Positions 9,960 through 20,111 of a DNA stretch of 25,066 bases are shown in pieces. The stretch's first letter is position 1. Each line of letters starts with the position of its first letter. The position numbers were made by a program, and so were the translations under genes. The notes beneath the pieces were generated by a model. It did no database searches, was not told the origin of the DNA, and saw only the letters and a program-made list of their open reading frames with translations. The DNA is from Apostichopus parvimensis. Taxonomy: Eukaryota > Echinodermata > Holothuroidea > Aspidochirotida > Stichopodidae. The DNA lies in NCBI GenBank assembly GCA_000934455.1, contig KN882643.1, forward strand, positions 67,897 to 92,962, given 5' to 3'.

Positions 9960-11017
9960 CTGAGTGAAGTTTGCAAGTCTTCCTCTTCACCTGCACAATT
10001 GCGGAGGTGAGTTGGGCACCCCTAGGACTGCCAGCGCTACGGTCTGGTGGAGGAGCGATCGTTGTCTAGTAGGTGCCAGGCCTCTGCTTGTTCCTGAGGC
10101 GCCTTGTTCTGCTTTGAGTTTTTCTTTGGCCTCCTGGAGAATGGTTGGGCACTTGAACAAAACAGGTTGCATTGACAGGCATGGTAGTTTTTAGTGTTAA
10201 GATCGCTTCGCTGGTCGCTGTTAGTTTGGGTTAGGTTGTGGGTCTGGTTCTTCGAAGCGCCGGTATTATATCTGAATATTTCGGCTGTCTGTGTTGTCAG
10301 CTCCTGAGGTAGGACTTCTTCCGTCATGGGAGCCTCCTCCAGTTCATACTCCGCCCGAAGCTCTCCTCCTTTGGGTCATATTTCAATGGGCTGGGGGGGT
10401 GCCTATGATCCCCATCCTCCTCCAGACAGGACAAGCTGATGGACACTCTGCAATCCAGTACGTCCTCTCCCATGGCTAAAGCTTTTGGTTCCGAAGCCAG
10501 TTGCAGTGCCGTGGTAGGACCAGAGGTCATGCTGGCTCCTCCTGTCGTTGTCTTGGGGACTGACATCTTCTTTTGCTCTTCTATAGCCATCATTCGATGA
10601 CTCTGAGGAATCGTCAGAGGCTGGGGAGTACCTTTACTTTCTCTCCATCTCGTGGACCTCGAGCGAGATCTCGATCTATCCCGTCTAGATCTACAGGAAG
10701 TCTCTCTCCCTCTGCTTTCTCGGCCCAGGATTTCAGTATGGACCCGCCTCTCCGGTTCCCTGCCTCGGGATCGGCTCTGTCTCGACCCCTTAATTGCGGT
10801 CTCTCTCGGAACCGAGCTCTCCGGTGCCTGCTGCCCACGCTCCTCCATGGGTCTCCCTTGCTGTGATTTGGATTGAGACCCTCTCTCAAGTCTGGTATAT
10901 TTCCTGCCACTGGGCTGGGGAAAACTGAATACAGACCAGACAAGGGTCCCTTCTGGTGCAGGTTCTACACTTCGGGCACAGATCATGATCATCCCAGGCC
11001 CTCCCTGGTCGAAACAT
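9960..11017 (-). pseudogene. DIRS gag-like ORF1, broken
   Basis: ORF1 of DIRS elements is thought to encode a nucleic-acid-binding, gag-like protein. The probable start is the ATG at 11017. Its frame gives 43 residues with the motif CPKCRTCTRRDPCLVC (residues 14-29), five cysteines that could bind zinc, and then stops at TGA (10886-10888). Reading continues in other frames through an Arg/Ser-dipeptide-rich segment (RSRSRSRS near 10665-10690), a Pro/Ser/Glu-rich segment (10620-10330), and a tail that runs into the RT at about 9960. Composition and order match an ORF1 product that has decayed by several indels. The 222-codon frame at 10324-10992 is one surviving piece in a partly wrong frame. 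Confidence 0.6.
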
Positions 11018-11397
11018 CGAACAGTTTAATTATACACTTCAGCTGGTTACGAGACATATATACTGAAAAAGCCCGTATTAAGGAAAGACTAACTCCTAAA
11101 AGCTTAACGAAACAAACCTAAACCAACAAGAGAACGGGAGATAAACAAGGGGAGGGAAGTAAGCTACCAGTGAGTAGAGATACCTCACGTTACCTAGCAA
11201 CGCACCCACTATGGGCTCGCGGCTTAAAATACGCCACGGAAGTGGCTTAAACAAAATCCAACCCTAAAGTTGAAAAAGTAACATGAGAGAGCAATAGGGG
11301 AGAGAGAATTACGAAGGAAATATCAAAGAAACTTGTAAATGAAACATGAAAATACAACGAAACCCCTGTAGCGTGGGAAAGGAAGCTAATTAGTTTG

Positions 11398-11739
11398 CGG
11401 AACTGCTACCCCCGCAAAAATGCTAAGGGTGGAACGCTTTAGTAAAACAGTCCCCAAAACCCCTCTTTTTCAATAAAAAGGATACTTATCGGGCTGCAGA
11501 AAGACTGCAAACACTCCTAGGAATTCAAGAGAAGAAAACTTCCAACGATCGCAAAAAGTCAAAGACTACATCCAAGGAAAAACTTTTCCACAATAAATCT
11601 GTGTGATGACACTTTTAATGGTAGAATGAGAAGGAAGGGCAGTGACCGGGGGGCTCTGGTCATAGAGGGCGCACAGTGTTATTTTTTTACCAGGACTTTC
11701 TAGGCACGGTAGAACGAGGTGCTAAGGTTGTGAGGAGAC
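11398..11739 (-). repeat. DIRS terminal repeat, copy A
   Basis: This block is related to 14092-14450 in the same orientation. The shared parts are the start ('gctaccc', 'ccaaaacccct', 'cgggctgca') and the last 130 or so bases ('ggtagaatgagaaggaaggg', 'tagagggcgcacagtgtt', 'taggcacggta', 'gctaaggttgtg'). The middle has diverged. Similarity ends at 'ggagac' in both copies, which marks the outer edge. Its place next to ORF1 makes it the 5' terminal repeat of the minus-strand element. Confidence 0.65.
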
Positions 11740-12155
11740 ACGTAATTGAGGAGCGAAGCAAATATTCAAACCAGTAAGTTTTGGAAGGTTAGGAATTTTG
11801 CTAAGTTTTGTTCTTTCCATGTTTTTGAAACAACTTTGTTCACCATACAGTAGGTACACTATAGTGATGATGAAAGGGGTGCCTTCACCTCCCTCAGTAA
11901 TTGGGAAAGTGGTGAGATGGTGAAAGGTGGATGTGGACGTTAACTGGCAGTCCCTGTAGCAAGAATGTGTGTGACAGTTACATGCTTGCCTCGTAACTCT
12001 CTGAACCCTTATCGAAAAGAGAGATGCATATTCAAACACATGAGAGCAAGGCTTGAAAGCAAACTTAGTGCTCACATACTAATTATGATGGAATAATCAT
12101 GTGTGTTAACCAAAACTTATTCTTTGCTTTCATTATAGTTTGTTTCATCTTCCAG
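11740..12155. other. Sequence preceding coding exon 1
   Basis: This stretch either holds the promoter and 5' leader of the plus-strand gene or the end of a large first intron. The latter is favoured by a fair acceptor, pyrimidine-rich 'tttcatcttccag', ending at 12155. The 117-codon minus-strand frame at 11722-12075 shows no domain and starts inside the DIRS repeat. Confidence 0.35.
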
Positions 12156-12171
12156 AAATGCTTTGCCAACC

Positions 12172-12644
12172 ATGTCAGCAACTTCTAACCTCAAAGTTGG
12201 ACAGCTTCTCTTTGAACCTAAACCACCTGGCGGGACCTCCCAGAACAGAGGGAGTCATTTAAATAGGAGAAGAGTTCAGAGTGCCAAAGAAAGATTATGG
12301 AAGAATGTTCAGAAAGAAGATCTGAGAGAACGACCGAGGTCAGCGGCGTACTCCTGCGAGAAGACGAACACTTCAAAACCACCCTCGGGAAAGTTTCTAA
12401 GACTATTGACCGGTCAGAACGTCAGTCTTAACCTCGGAATTGAAGCAGCTGCTGAAAAGAAAGAAACTACAAACAAGTCATCCTTGTCAGTTTCATCTGA
12501 ACTTGATGGAGAAGCATCAAGGTCTAATCTGGCTGTGAAATCGTCACAAGAACACAAGCACAATAACAGTGGTCAAAGTTTTGAAGTTCCTGTTGGTATC
12601 GCAGCCTTGAAGCCGTGGCTCACACCAAATGTTGATCAAAGATT
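12172..12644 (+). CDS. Main gene, coding exon 1 (residues 1-157)
   Basis: The first ATG in this frame is at 12172; the frame stays open back to a stop at 12136, which would be intronic if the acceptor at 12155 is used. In that case a few residues (N-A-L-P-T) could precede the Met from an upstream exon, so the true start is not certain. The exon ends before a consensus donor, gtaagt at 12645. It encodes a low-complexity polar region rich in Ser, Lys, Arg and Glu, with RERPRSAA at 52-59, and ends in the better-ordered FEVPVGIAALKPWLTP (137-152). Confidence 0.75.
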
Positions 12645-12917
12645 GTAAGTATATCTGTTCTATGTAACATTTTGATGTATATATTGTGTAGTATTAATAC
12701 TGTCACTGTATTAAACTGGTTTCTTTGGGATATCTTCGAGCATGAATGGCAATGGGGAAGCATTAAAATACAGTTTGTACCTGTAGTGTGATATGATTAT
12801 AAATTTCACTGCTCATTAGATCTCTAAAGGTGGTTGTGTAGCTAAAGTGTCGGTTAACCTCAACCAGCAGCTTGTGTTTGTAGTCAAATACATGTGAAGA
12901 TGGTTGGTGAAATGCTT

Positions 12918-13184
12918 TCAAGAGAGCGTGGTGGCTAATCGCCTAGTTCATTACGCTGTGACCTTGGGCAAGATGCATTATCTCAATTGGCTCTCTCCAC
13001 CCAGGGGTTAAATGGGTACCTATGAGGTAACTTAGCATTGGGCGCAGTATATAACTGCTGCCTACTGGAGGGATTATCTCTGGGACATGTTAACATTGAC
13101 CTGGGGTAATATAATGTCTGTAAATTGCTTTGAAACCTTGGTATATAGCGCTATAAAAATGTAACATTATTACATTATTATTAA
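12918..13184 (+). mobile_element. SINE-like retroposon with ATT-rich tail
   Basis: The element begins near 'gcgtggtggctaatcgcc' (A-box-like), continues through 'gctgtgaccttgggcaag' and 'ccacccaggggttaaatggg', and ends in 'gcgctataaaaatgtaac' followed by attattacattattatta. A LINE-type 3' end with an 'agcgctataaa..' motif and ATT tail is common in deuterostome SINEs and in L2/CR1-like LINEs. No clear B box is seen, so the tRNA-like head may be partly deleted. It differs in body from the SINE at 1941-2210. Confidence 0.55.
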
Positions 13185-13189
13185 AATTG

Positions 13190-13625
13190 TCAGCACACAT
13201 TGCTCTGAGGCATTCCTGTGCCTCCTCTGGGGTTTGTCTCCTTTCCCAGGTCGACATAGACTGCGTCTGACCTCTCTGTTGCTATGAACTCTGACGTGGC
13301 CAGAGTCTCTCTCCGAGACTCCTCCTGAAGCTTTTGCTGGAGCTTTCCACAAAAAGATCCTCACCGAGGAATGGTAAAGCCAACATCCTTGACTTTGCCT
13401 CAAAAGACCGCCACTGAGTTGATGAGACCAAGTTCTCTTCCCTTTGACCCCATGAAATGTGGTTGCCACTCTGGCAAACTGGTGGTATGCCAATCTGGCT
13501 ATGGGACCCAGAAGCAAAAGTAACTGTACCGCTTCATTTCTCAACAGCTGAGCCTCATCCTCCGGCAGTTGTTGTCGGTGTCTCGTCAGGATCTCAGCCA
13601 CAAGCAACTTTTTCCCCCATCAGGC
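13190..13625 (-). pseudogene. Probable DIRS ORF1 remnant in intron 1
   Basis: Minus-strand translation from 13607 reads EDEAQLLRNEAVQLLLLLGPIARLAYHQFARVATTFHGVKGKRTW before the frame breaks near 13430. A second frame continues with EAKSRMLALPFLGEDLFVESS. Leu-rich helices followed by a GxKGKxTW-like motif and a Ser/Arg-rich tail are consistent with the C-terminal half of a DIRS-type ORF1 protein, but I cannot confirm this without an alignment. It lies about 470 bases inside terminal repeat copy B in the orientation expected for a second, separate DIRS copy. Alternatively it is an ORF1 from another retroelement. Confidence 0.4.
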
Positions 13626-13640
13626 TGCCACGTCTACATA

Positions 13641-13770
13641 AATTATCTATATATCTGCGTATCTATCTATCTGCATATCTATCTATCTGTCCATCTATCT
13701 ATCTAGCTTTCTATCTGCGTATCTCTGTGGGTAGCGATCCATCCATCTGTGTATCTATCTATCAATCTAA
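13641..13770. repeat. ATCT tetranucleotide microsatellite
   Basis: Imperfect (ATCT)n with interruptions such as 'gcgt', 'gtcc' and 'agctttc'; a 'gtgggtagcgatcc' insert near 13728 splits it. The 121-codon frame at 13457-13822 is partly a translation of this tract. Confidence 0.9.
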
Positions 13771-14091
13771 TGATGCAGATGAGTCTTTGCAAATAACATT
13801 TCCAGGTATTTTGGGCATGTAGGTATATTGTCATTTAGCATTGCCCCAGGTTACAAAATCTATTTTGTTTTTCATTATGTACACCTGTTTTGCAATAGTG
13901 TGGTATATACCTGTGTTCTTTGCTGACAGTAATTTTGTCAACCGACACATCAGTGTGCTCTAGAAGCTATAACAAACCCTGCAATGAAAAGAAAAGCAAT
14001 GAAGATGGACACACAAAATTTCATGCAGTAACCTAGAACTACAACATGCAATGTATGGGAGGGAAGTTGGGAAACTAGCATTAGCAATTCA

Positions 14092-14450
14092 TGGAAATGC
14101 TACCCGTACTGAAAACATATGATTTTGAACGGGGTGGGAACTGCTCCCCAAAGCAGTCTCAAAACCCCTTCCTTAGACAAAAAGGGATACATTTCGGGCT
14201 GCACACGAATTTAGTAATAGTATTCCTGTTTCCAGTAACTGTCAAAACAAAGATCCTAAGAAACCGTTCAGACTGAATTAAGTTGAGTATGAATCCACAC
14301 AAAACACGAACGATGTAGGCACTTTGGGTGGTAGAATGAGAAGGAAGGGCATTGACAGGAGGGGTCCGGATATAGAGGGCGCACAGTGTTAAAAGGTTAC
14401 CAGTTCATTCTAGGCACGGTAAAACGAGAGTGCTAAGGTTGTGGGGAGAC
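14092..14450 (-). repeat. DIRS terminal repeat, copy B
   Basis: Related to 11398-11739, with the same orientation and the same end at 'ggagac'. Shared blocks are at 14152-14200 and 14327-14450; the 14205-14320 middle shows little similarity. It may be the 5' terminal repeat of a second degraded element whose ORF1 piece is at 13190-13625, or a solo repeat. Confidence 0.6.
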
Positions 14451-14552
14451 TCAATACATGTGAACTGTTCTGAATGGAAAAAGAAATTTATAGGAAAGTG
14501 AAATCAATTTAACTGGTTCTCAGTAAAATGTCATTGTTCCACCCCATCTCCA

Positions 14553-14564
14553 CCCCCCCCCCCC
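14553..14564. repeat. Poly-C run in intron 1
   Basis: Twelve consecutive C bases followed by an A run. Confidence 0.9.
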
Positions 14565-15749
14565 AAAATATGCTAGAAAATGCATTAATGGTCACCCATG
14601 CTGAAACTGTGAATTCAAATTCAAATCCTTTTACCTGGCTGAGATGTAGTTGGCAAAATTAACACCACTCAGTTTTCACATGTTTTGCTTTACGACGCTA
14701 CCATTTGAGGCCAATACTAGTGACTTTATATAATGGATAAAATGAACAATTTAGCTAATGCCTGCAAAGTCCTACACCTGACCATGAGCTGTAACTAAGC
14801 ATTATGCTGTACCTTGGCTTATTGTATAAACTGTTTGTGATTCAGAGCATCCTGTTACTCTACACACAATATTCAAGCTGTGTGTAGTTGGTAAGTGAGA
14901 GAAATGCAATTCAGAGTTCTTAGCCATTAGAAAATTACCTAGGTACATCTCAACAAAATTATCCACTTCAAACCTCCAATGACCTGCAGTAAGTGTATTA
15001 TATCGAAATTAACACAATTCCTTGTAAATTTTCTTCACGACAGTGGTTATTGTGAGCGAACAGAATTTAGAGTGGGCTTTCTAAGTAAAGTAACATACCT
15101 TCCAGGTTTCCCTGTACGAAAAGAAAATAGAAAAGACGATATACTTCCTGTCCTGAAAACTAAATTTACTTAGGTTTGGTGGTCCAATTTGTAATCTAGT
15201 TCTCTGAGAATTGGATTGTGCAAACCTTAAGGTCATTGTTATAATCTGTAATTTACTGTCAAACTCAGAGCTAAATTTATTGTAGTTTCAACAATTTAGT
15301 CTCGATTTGTCAGTCTCGTATAAAATCTTTACATCAAGCCAAGAGCAGCAACCTTTCCATTTGAGGCTAATGCCTTCCAAAGATTGAAATTTTAATAATT
15401 TAGTTCTATTTGTTTGCAAATTTAACCATCATACTTTGCTTCTGTGACAGATTTTTGTGGAACTCCCCCACCCAGATACCCAAGGCTTAAAGCAGTATTT
15501 TGCATCCTTTCCTATGATATTTCTCAACCTCACTAACTCCACTATGCCATAACGACATACATAACTAGCTTATATATTTAAATCTTACTTCAAATGATGG
15601 CATAAAAGTTTGTTTTTCTCCAAGATATTTTCCGTTGGGATCCCAATAAACCTCGCCCATAATATGAATATTTAAACACTACGAACGTCATTGACTAATA
15701 CGTAATACAACACCATGCTTGATTTGTGTACAGTCTATATGGCAGTTGT

Positions 15750-15778
15750 ACCAGGGAGTTCCATAACAACTCCCTGGT
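15750..15778. repeat. Perfect 11-bp inverted repeat with 7-base loop
   Basis: ACCAGGGAGTT (15750-15760) and AACTCCCTGGT (15768-15778) are perfect complements around the loop ccataac. 'gttgtacca' also occurs directly on both sides (15745-15753 and 15777-15785). The arrangement resembles the end of a small fold-back element inserted in intron 1. As RNA it would form a stable short stem. Confidence 0.6.
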
Positions 15779-16558
15779 TGTACCAACGCAAAGTCTTGAA
15801 TCTATTTTTAGCAACGGCTCATAACTAAACATGGATCTCTGATTGGTTGAATTCAAACTAGTGGTTTTGGGGGGACTGTATGCGATTAATTTTAAATGTG
15901 GAATTTTGTCGTGGATACTTTTCTCATTATCTGAAAATATCCTTAATTACTCGCCAATTAACGATGTTGGCAGGGAAAAACTTGGCTGATATCTTAGTTT
16001 GCTGTTTTGTGATTGATATATACAGTGAAAAAACTCGATGGACATGTCAAAAAAGTAGAAAACGGCGACCTAACGCAAAATGCTGCTTTAAGGTGTAGCC
16101 TTACAGGCCTTAACATAGCCTAATTACTAGGGCTGAAAAACCTGCAAAAAACAAATTATAAATAGACAAAACATGTTCTCTGAATTTATATAATAGGGCA
16201 CCCTTGGATAACATTCAACACCATTTGTGCTTGTCAAATCTGTAACACCTTGTAAATGTGACATCTGGGGAGCCCTGTAAAAGTCTTGTTTTCCCACGGA
16301 TTGCTGTGACATTGCATATGTGGAAGTATATCTAATAGTCTGCATTAGACTACACAATCCAGTCACTTTAACTGAAGAACCTTGGAGTTGCTTAAAGGAG
16401 CATTTCCCAAAACTTGTAACATGGACTGATATCTGTATTTTTTAATGCTCTACAACATATCAAGATGAGGTTTAGTAAGGGTGTGGTCTTTGTGAAGATC
16501 TGCTGTTTTGTGTTACGGCAGGATAAATTGGTTCATTTGTGTTTTACTTCACTCCTAG

Positions 16559-16697
16559 GATTGGAATAGATCCAGACGCTTGTTTAGTATTCTTGCCATC
16601 CATGACGAATTATGATGATTTACCAGTGGTTCCTCCCGTCCAAGATGCAGCGGATCGACTTCGATATACAAAGACGATCAAAGAACAGAAACCATTT
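16559..16697 (+). CDS. Main gene, coding exon 2 (residues 158-204)
   Basis: The exon follows the acceptor 'cactcctag' and ends before the consensus donor gtaagt (16698). Its 139 bases complete the split Leu codon 158 and give 46 further codons: IGIDPDACLVFLPSMTNYDD, then LPVVPPVQDAADRLRY and TIKEQKPF. The bias towards a structured, Pro-containing segment contrasts with exon 1 and suggests the conserved core starts here. Confidence 0.8.
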
Positions 16698-18239
16698 GTA
16701 AGTGACTTGTTTTAATCACACATCTGTACGAAAAAAGAATTTTTGTTTGGTAATTTGAAGAGAAATACCTGTGTTACATCATGCAGTTTTGTTTGCTGTG
16801 TAAATTGTCTCACCATCAAATTGTGTTCAAGATTGAACAGCAAAAACTCATATTTGACTTCAATTGTCTTTTGCTGAACATGTCTATCTCTGGTATATGA
16901 ACAATTATACAAAGTCGTATTGTTAGTGAGTTTCATAACGTTGCAACATAGGTTACAAATCTTGTCAAAGAGTGTGTTTCCTAGCTGGCAAATATCAACG
17001 CTTGTCCCAAACCTACATGTGTCCACACATTCATCATAGCAGATACGCCTAGCCTGATTTGCATACGAAAACTGAGACTGAACAGAATAAGGAAGTTTTC
17101 ACATTTTGTGTTTACATTTTGTCTTGAAGGCTCAGAAATTTGTCTCATTATAAAATGCTACGGTTGGTGTGTAAGAAACAGCTACACATCTGTGGACAGC
17201 TTTGACCTTCTTGCGGAGCATTTTATGATGCCATACTGGCTATATATCATTCCCTACTGAAGTCGTCATTGTCATTAAACTGTTGCGCCTAGTTTCAAGC
17301 TATTCGAACCTTATTCACGAGAAGAAAACTTGAAATTGTAACAGAAAAACTAGTAACCTGAGTGAGTCTGGTGGGAAGCTGGTTTCCTTCATGAAACACA
17401 TACAAGCATTGATTTGCATTGTCTTCATGCCAATATTGTAGGAGAGCTCTCATAGTCTCATGATCAAATTGAAATCAGTGATGGCCTCTAATCTAATAAA
17501 TCTTCATCTCAGATTTTAAACTCCTTTTACCGGTCTCTACCATCATCTCGTTGCTTAAAGCTTGCGCAAGCTCATCTTGAGATTTCTACTCAATGATGGC
17601 CTCAGATAATCTCATTATCTCCAATGTTAGTAATTTACTCGTGCTGTGGTCTCGATCGTCAACAGTATGTCCCTTACAGCTCTGCATTTTGCAATAAATT
17701 AGCCACAAATCTGATGCTACCGTCCTAAAAGCCTGGAAGGTTAAAGATAATTGATAACAGCTAATACCAACTGCAGCCACAATGCTTATATAAATATGCT
17801 AAAGTGGGTACGTAAGCCAAGTTTGAAACTTTCATACGTTATGAACTTATAAAGGGTGGAACGGTTAGTCTCTAGGCTAAGTGGTATTTATTTGGTTTGA
17901 TAAGTAATAGGCTTACTTGCCCTCTGACGATGTTTGAATATCTTTTGTTTACTGGTAATGCATCCAACCAACAACGAAGCATCTTGTTTTGGTGTATTTG
18001 AGTACGGGCATTATTATGCTGTGTAAATGTAATAAGCTCAGCTTCTGATTCCCTTACGTTTGGAGTTGGATATATATTTTGTGATGGCTTAGAAACCCCA
18101 CTTTTCCTTTGTGGTGTTTGAAAAAAAAAGATTCAATGAAATGGAGCGCCATCAATAGAGAACTTAACTTCAAGTAACAAATTTGTCACTTTGTAAATTG
18201 TATTGAAAAAGGTCATAATTATATTTTTCGATTTCACAG
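16698..18239 (+). other. Intron 2 of the main gene; no other feature
   Basis: 1.54 kb bounded by gtaagt and 'atttcacag'. Apart from an A run near 18122-18130, I see no repeat family, RNA gene or exon. Minus-strand frames at 16712-17026 and 17586-17780 look random. Confidence 0.7.
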
Positions 18240-18269
18240 GATCCCAAGAAGTTATTCCATTATGACGTG
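18240..18269 (+). CDS. Main gene, coding exon 3, 30-base microexon (residues 205-214)
   Basis: The exon lies between 'tttttcgatttcacag' and the donor gtgaga. It encodes ten residues, DPKKLFHYDV, in phase 0 on both sides, so skipping it would keep the frame. Microexons of this size usually depend on flanking intronic signals, and in-frame skipping offers a simple route to two isoforms; this is inference. Confidence 0.7.
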
Positions 18270-19045
18270 GTGAGATTTAACTTCTATTTTTTCTATGAAA
18301 AATAAATTTCACTGCCTCCAACAAGCTGCAAGCAGCTGACATGTCATTTAATTGAGTAATTATGATAAGTATTGAGGAAAACAGAAGCCATTTTGCTTTT
18401 CTATCTAATTCTAATTCTTATTCTAATTTGTAAAGAAAAGAAAAAAATCTAATTTCTAAGCTGATTTCTTCTAAGAAGCTTGCTTTGATATGATTTACCT
18501 TCTGAGGCTGACAGTTAGTCAGTACATTACTATTGAACTTGTCATCAAGTTAAAACTTCTGAAGCTAGTATAAGTAATTGTCGCAAAGTAAAAGCTTGCC
18601 AGGATGGTGAGTGAAAATTCTATGACTTCAGGTTCAAGTTTTTTCAGGATTTTCCCATAAATTAGGTAGAATAGTGCTGACCACTAAAATATTATGCTTA
18701 TCCAGGGTCAACGTAGTAATATGTATGGAATACGGCGTACTAGGTGGATAGAGGTATAATATAACATCATATCTCTATGGAGGCTTTGCCTGAAGTTCCT
18801 GTAAGTGTTTGCCACAATCATGCTATGTTTAACTAAATAAAAAACCAACTATACAACATTCCACCAAACCTCTGTGTATGGATGCAATATCAAAGGTGAA
18901 ATAGAAGATGATTTTGTTAACAACTGTGACAGTAAATATTTTATTTGTTACACTTTAAAAAAAAATGTTTCAAAAGTGGACATAATTTTCAACTGTTGTT
19001 CAGTAATGATATCAAGTGCTTGAATCCCTCTCATCGTCGTTTCAG
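18270..19045 (+). other. Intron 3 of the main gene
   Basis: 776 bases from gtgaga to 'catcgtcgtttcag'. No feature beyond short T/A-rich runs was recognised. Confidence 0.7.
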
Positions 19046-19158
19046 CTGAAGAACCGTCCACATTCAGCTGATCATGTCTGCAATCATAAAAGAGTGGATG
19101 AACCGACCGAAATACAGAGAATATACGGAGAGAATGGGAAGCTGCTATATGATGGCAG
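19046..19158 (+). CDS. Main gene, coding exon 4 (residues 215-251)
   Basis: Encodes LKNRPHSADHVCNHKR, then VDEPTEIQRIYGENGKLLYDG, with the last two bases starting codon 252. It holds the second RPxSA motif (RPHSA, 218-222). The acceptor ends in a pyrimidine-containing 'cgtttcag' and the donor is gtaact. Confidence 0.8.
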
Positions 19159-20040
19159 GTAACTACTGTGTAGCAGCCATAATATTGCATTCTGTGTATA
19201 AATACTAATAAAATTAATATATGAATTTTGGAACCATTGTTTAACAGAGTTCAACCGTGTGTAACCTTGTGTGTAGCTTTGCTAACTAGTGTTTAGTAGG
19301 TATGCCGAATATTTCTTTCATCAAATGTTCCATACTCTGTTTTATTTATTTACATATGAATAGCAGAAACCAAACTAAACAGATTTGAATATCTGAAAAT
19401 AGAGGATTTGCTTTTGAAAAGTTCAAAGAGGCTAATCCAACAAGCAAAACATGTGGTACTTGAATATTTCTTGTTGAATTCTTCAAAGGAAGCAATCCAT
19501 TGGGCTTTCTTGAAAGGAGAATTGATTCTTCAAAGCCTTTGGATCCCATTTTCTTATTCTTGTCTTCCTGGCATGTGTGCAGCCAACCACATAAATGAAA
19601 ACAGCCATATTCAAATGTCCGGCAGTTATTTTCTCTCTGAAGGAAGCAGTATTTGTGTTGCAAAATTCCCACGGGGGACTTTATACCTTCACATTGGTGA
19701 ATTGTAAAAACAGCTACTGTAGTTTATGATGGCTCATTAAATACCAGAGAGATTTTGTCAGTCCTGACATCCGGTTAAAAATCGTATTAGATGAATATAA
19801 AATCCACACTATCCTGTAAAAATACTGTTTGGGGAAGTTATGGGGTGCATTGACTCTAAGAGACGATGACACAAGATGTTCGTTGCACTTTTGTGTTACT
19901 TTTTAAATTTTTTACCCAAAGTTTACTTTGTTTATGTTTTAAACTCGAACAGAAATCCTGGCAAAAGAGTCTGTTTCTAAAGATAAAATGTCTTATGATT
20001 GTGGTTTAAACTTGATGATTTTTTTCTCTTTGTTTTCCAG
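19159..20040 (+). other. Intron 4 of the main gene
   Basis: 882 bases, ending in a strong polypyrimidine tract (ctctttgttttccag). Overlapping frames on both strands at 19346-19707 are of similar length and show no domain, so I treat them as chance. Confidence 0.7.
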
Positions 20041-20111
20041 TGATTATCATCGCAACAGAACCAAATATGTTATAAAGAAAGAAATTGAAGACCTGGAAAG
20101 GTTACTTCAAG
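20041..20111 (+). CDS. Main gene, coding exon 5 (residues 252-275 plus one base)
   Basis: Encodes SDYHRNRTKY followed by VIKKEIEDLERLLQ, a charged helix with hydrophobic residues at heptad-like spacing. It ends before the donor gtaaaa. The 71 bases complete a codon from exon 4 and leave one base for exon 6. Confidence 0.8.

Larger units (their letters stand above)
9235..11739 (-). mobile_element. Degraded DIRS-like retrotransposon (5' part)
   Basis: In minus-strand order the region holds a terminal repeat (11739-11398), a leader, a gag-like ORF1 with a cysteine motif then an Arg/Ser-rich stretch (11017 to about 9960), and a reverse transcriptase (about 9950-9250). The RT reads PFGLSTAP and then YLDDWLV, a combination typical of DIRS-order retrotransposons, which use a tyrosine recombinase in place of an integrase. 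The downstream RNase H, methyltransferase-like and recombinase regions are missing, so the copy is truncated near 9235. Stops and frameshifts in both frames show it is inactive. It lies antisense to the plus-strand gene whose first coding exon starts at 12172. Confidence 0.7.
12645..16558 (+). other. Intron 1 of the main gene
   Basis: This 3.9-kb intron opens with gtaagt and ends with 'cactcctag'. It holds a SINE (12918-13184), a DIRS ORF1 remnant (13190-13625), an ATCT microsatellite (13641-13770), a DIRS terminal repeat (14092-14450), a poly-C run (14553-14564) and a hairpin (15750-15778). The stretches 14565-15749 and 15779-16558 show nothing I can name; short frames at 14979-15173 and 15880-16098 have no protein-like features. 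Confidence 0.75.

Noticed and set aside
10573-11121. Plus-strand frames of 74-97 codons opposite the DIRS ORF1
   Set aside because: They are antisense reflections of the Arg/Ser-rich ORF1 codons and show no features of their own.
9235-11739. A Ty3/Gypsy-type retroelement
   Set aside because: The RT catalytic box reads LDDWL where Gypsy usually has LDDIL, and no protease, integrase or conventional primer-binding site was seen next to the terminal repeat.
12163-12648. A 161-codon stand-alone protein from the TTG at 12163
   Set aside because: TTG is not a likely start in an animal gene, and the apparent stop at 12646 lies inside a consensus splice donor. The frame is better read as exon 1 of the spliced gene, starting at the ATG at 12172.
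13457-13822. A 121-codon plus-strand protein with Tyr-Leu-Ser repeats
   Set aside because: The repeats are a translation of the ATCT microsatellite.
19346-19707. Overlapping frames of about 100 codons on both strands in intron 4
   Set aside because: Neither shows a recognisable motif, and the region is cleanly bounded by splice sites of the main gene.
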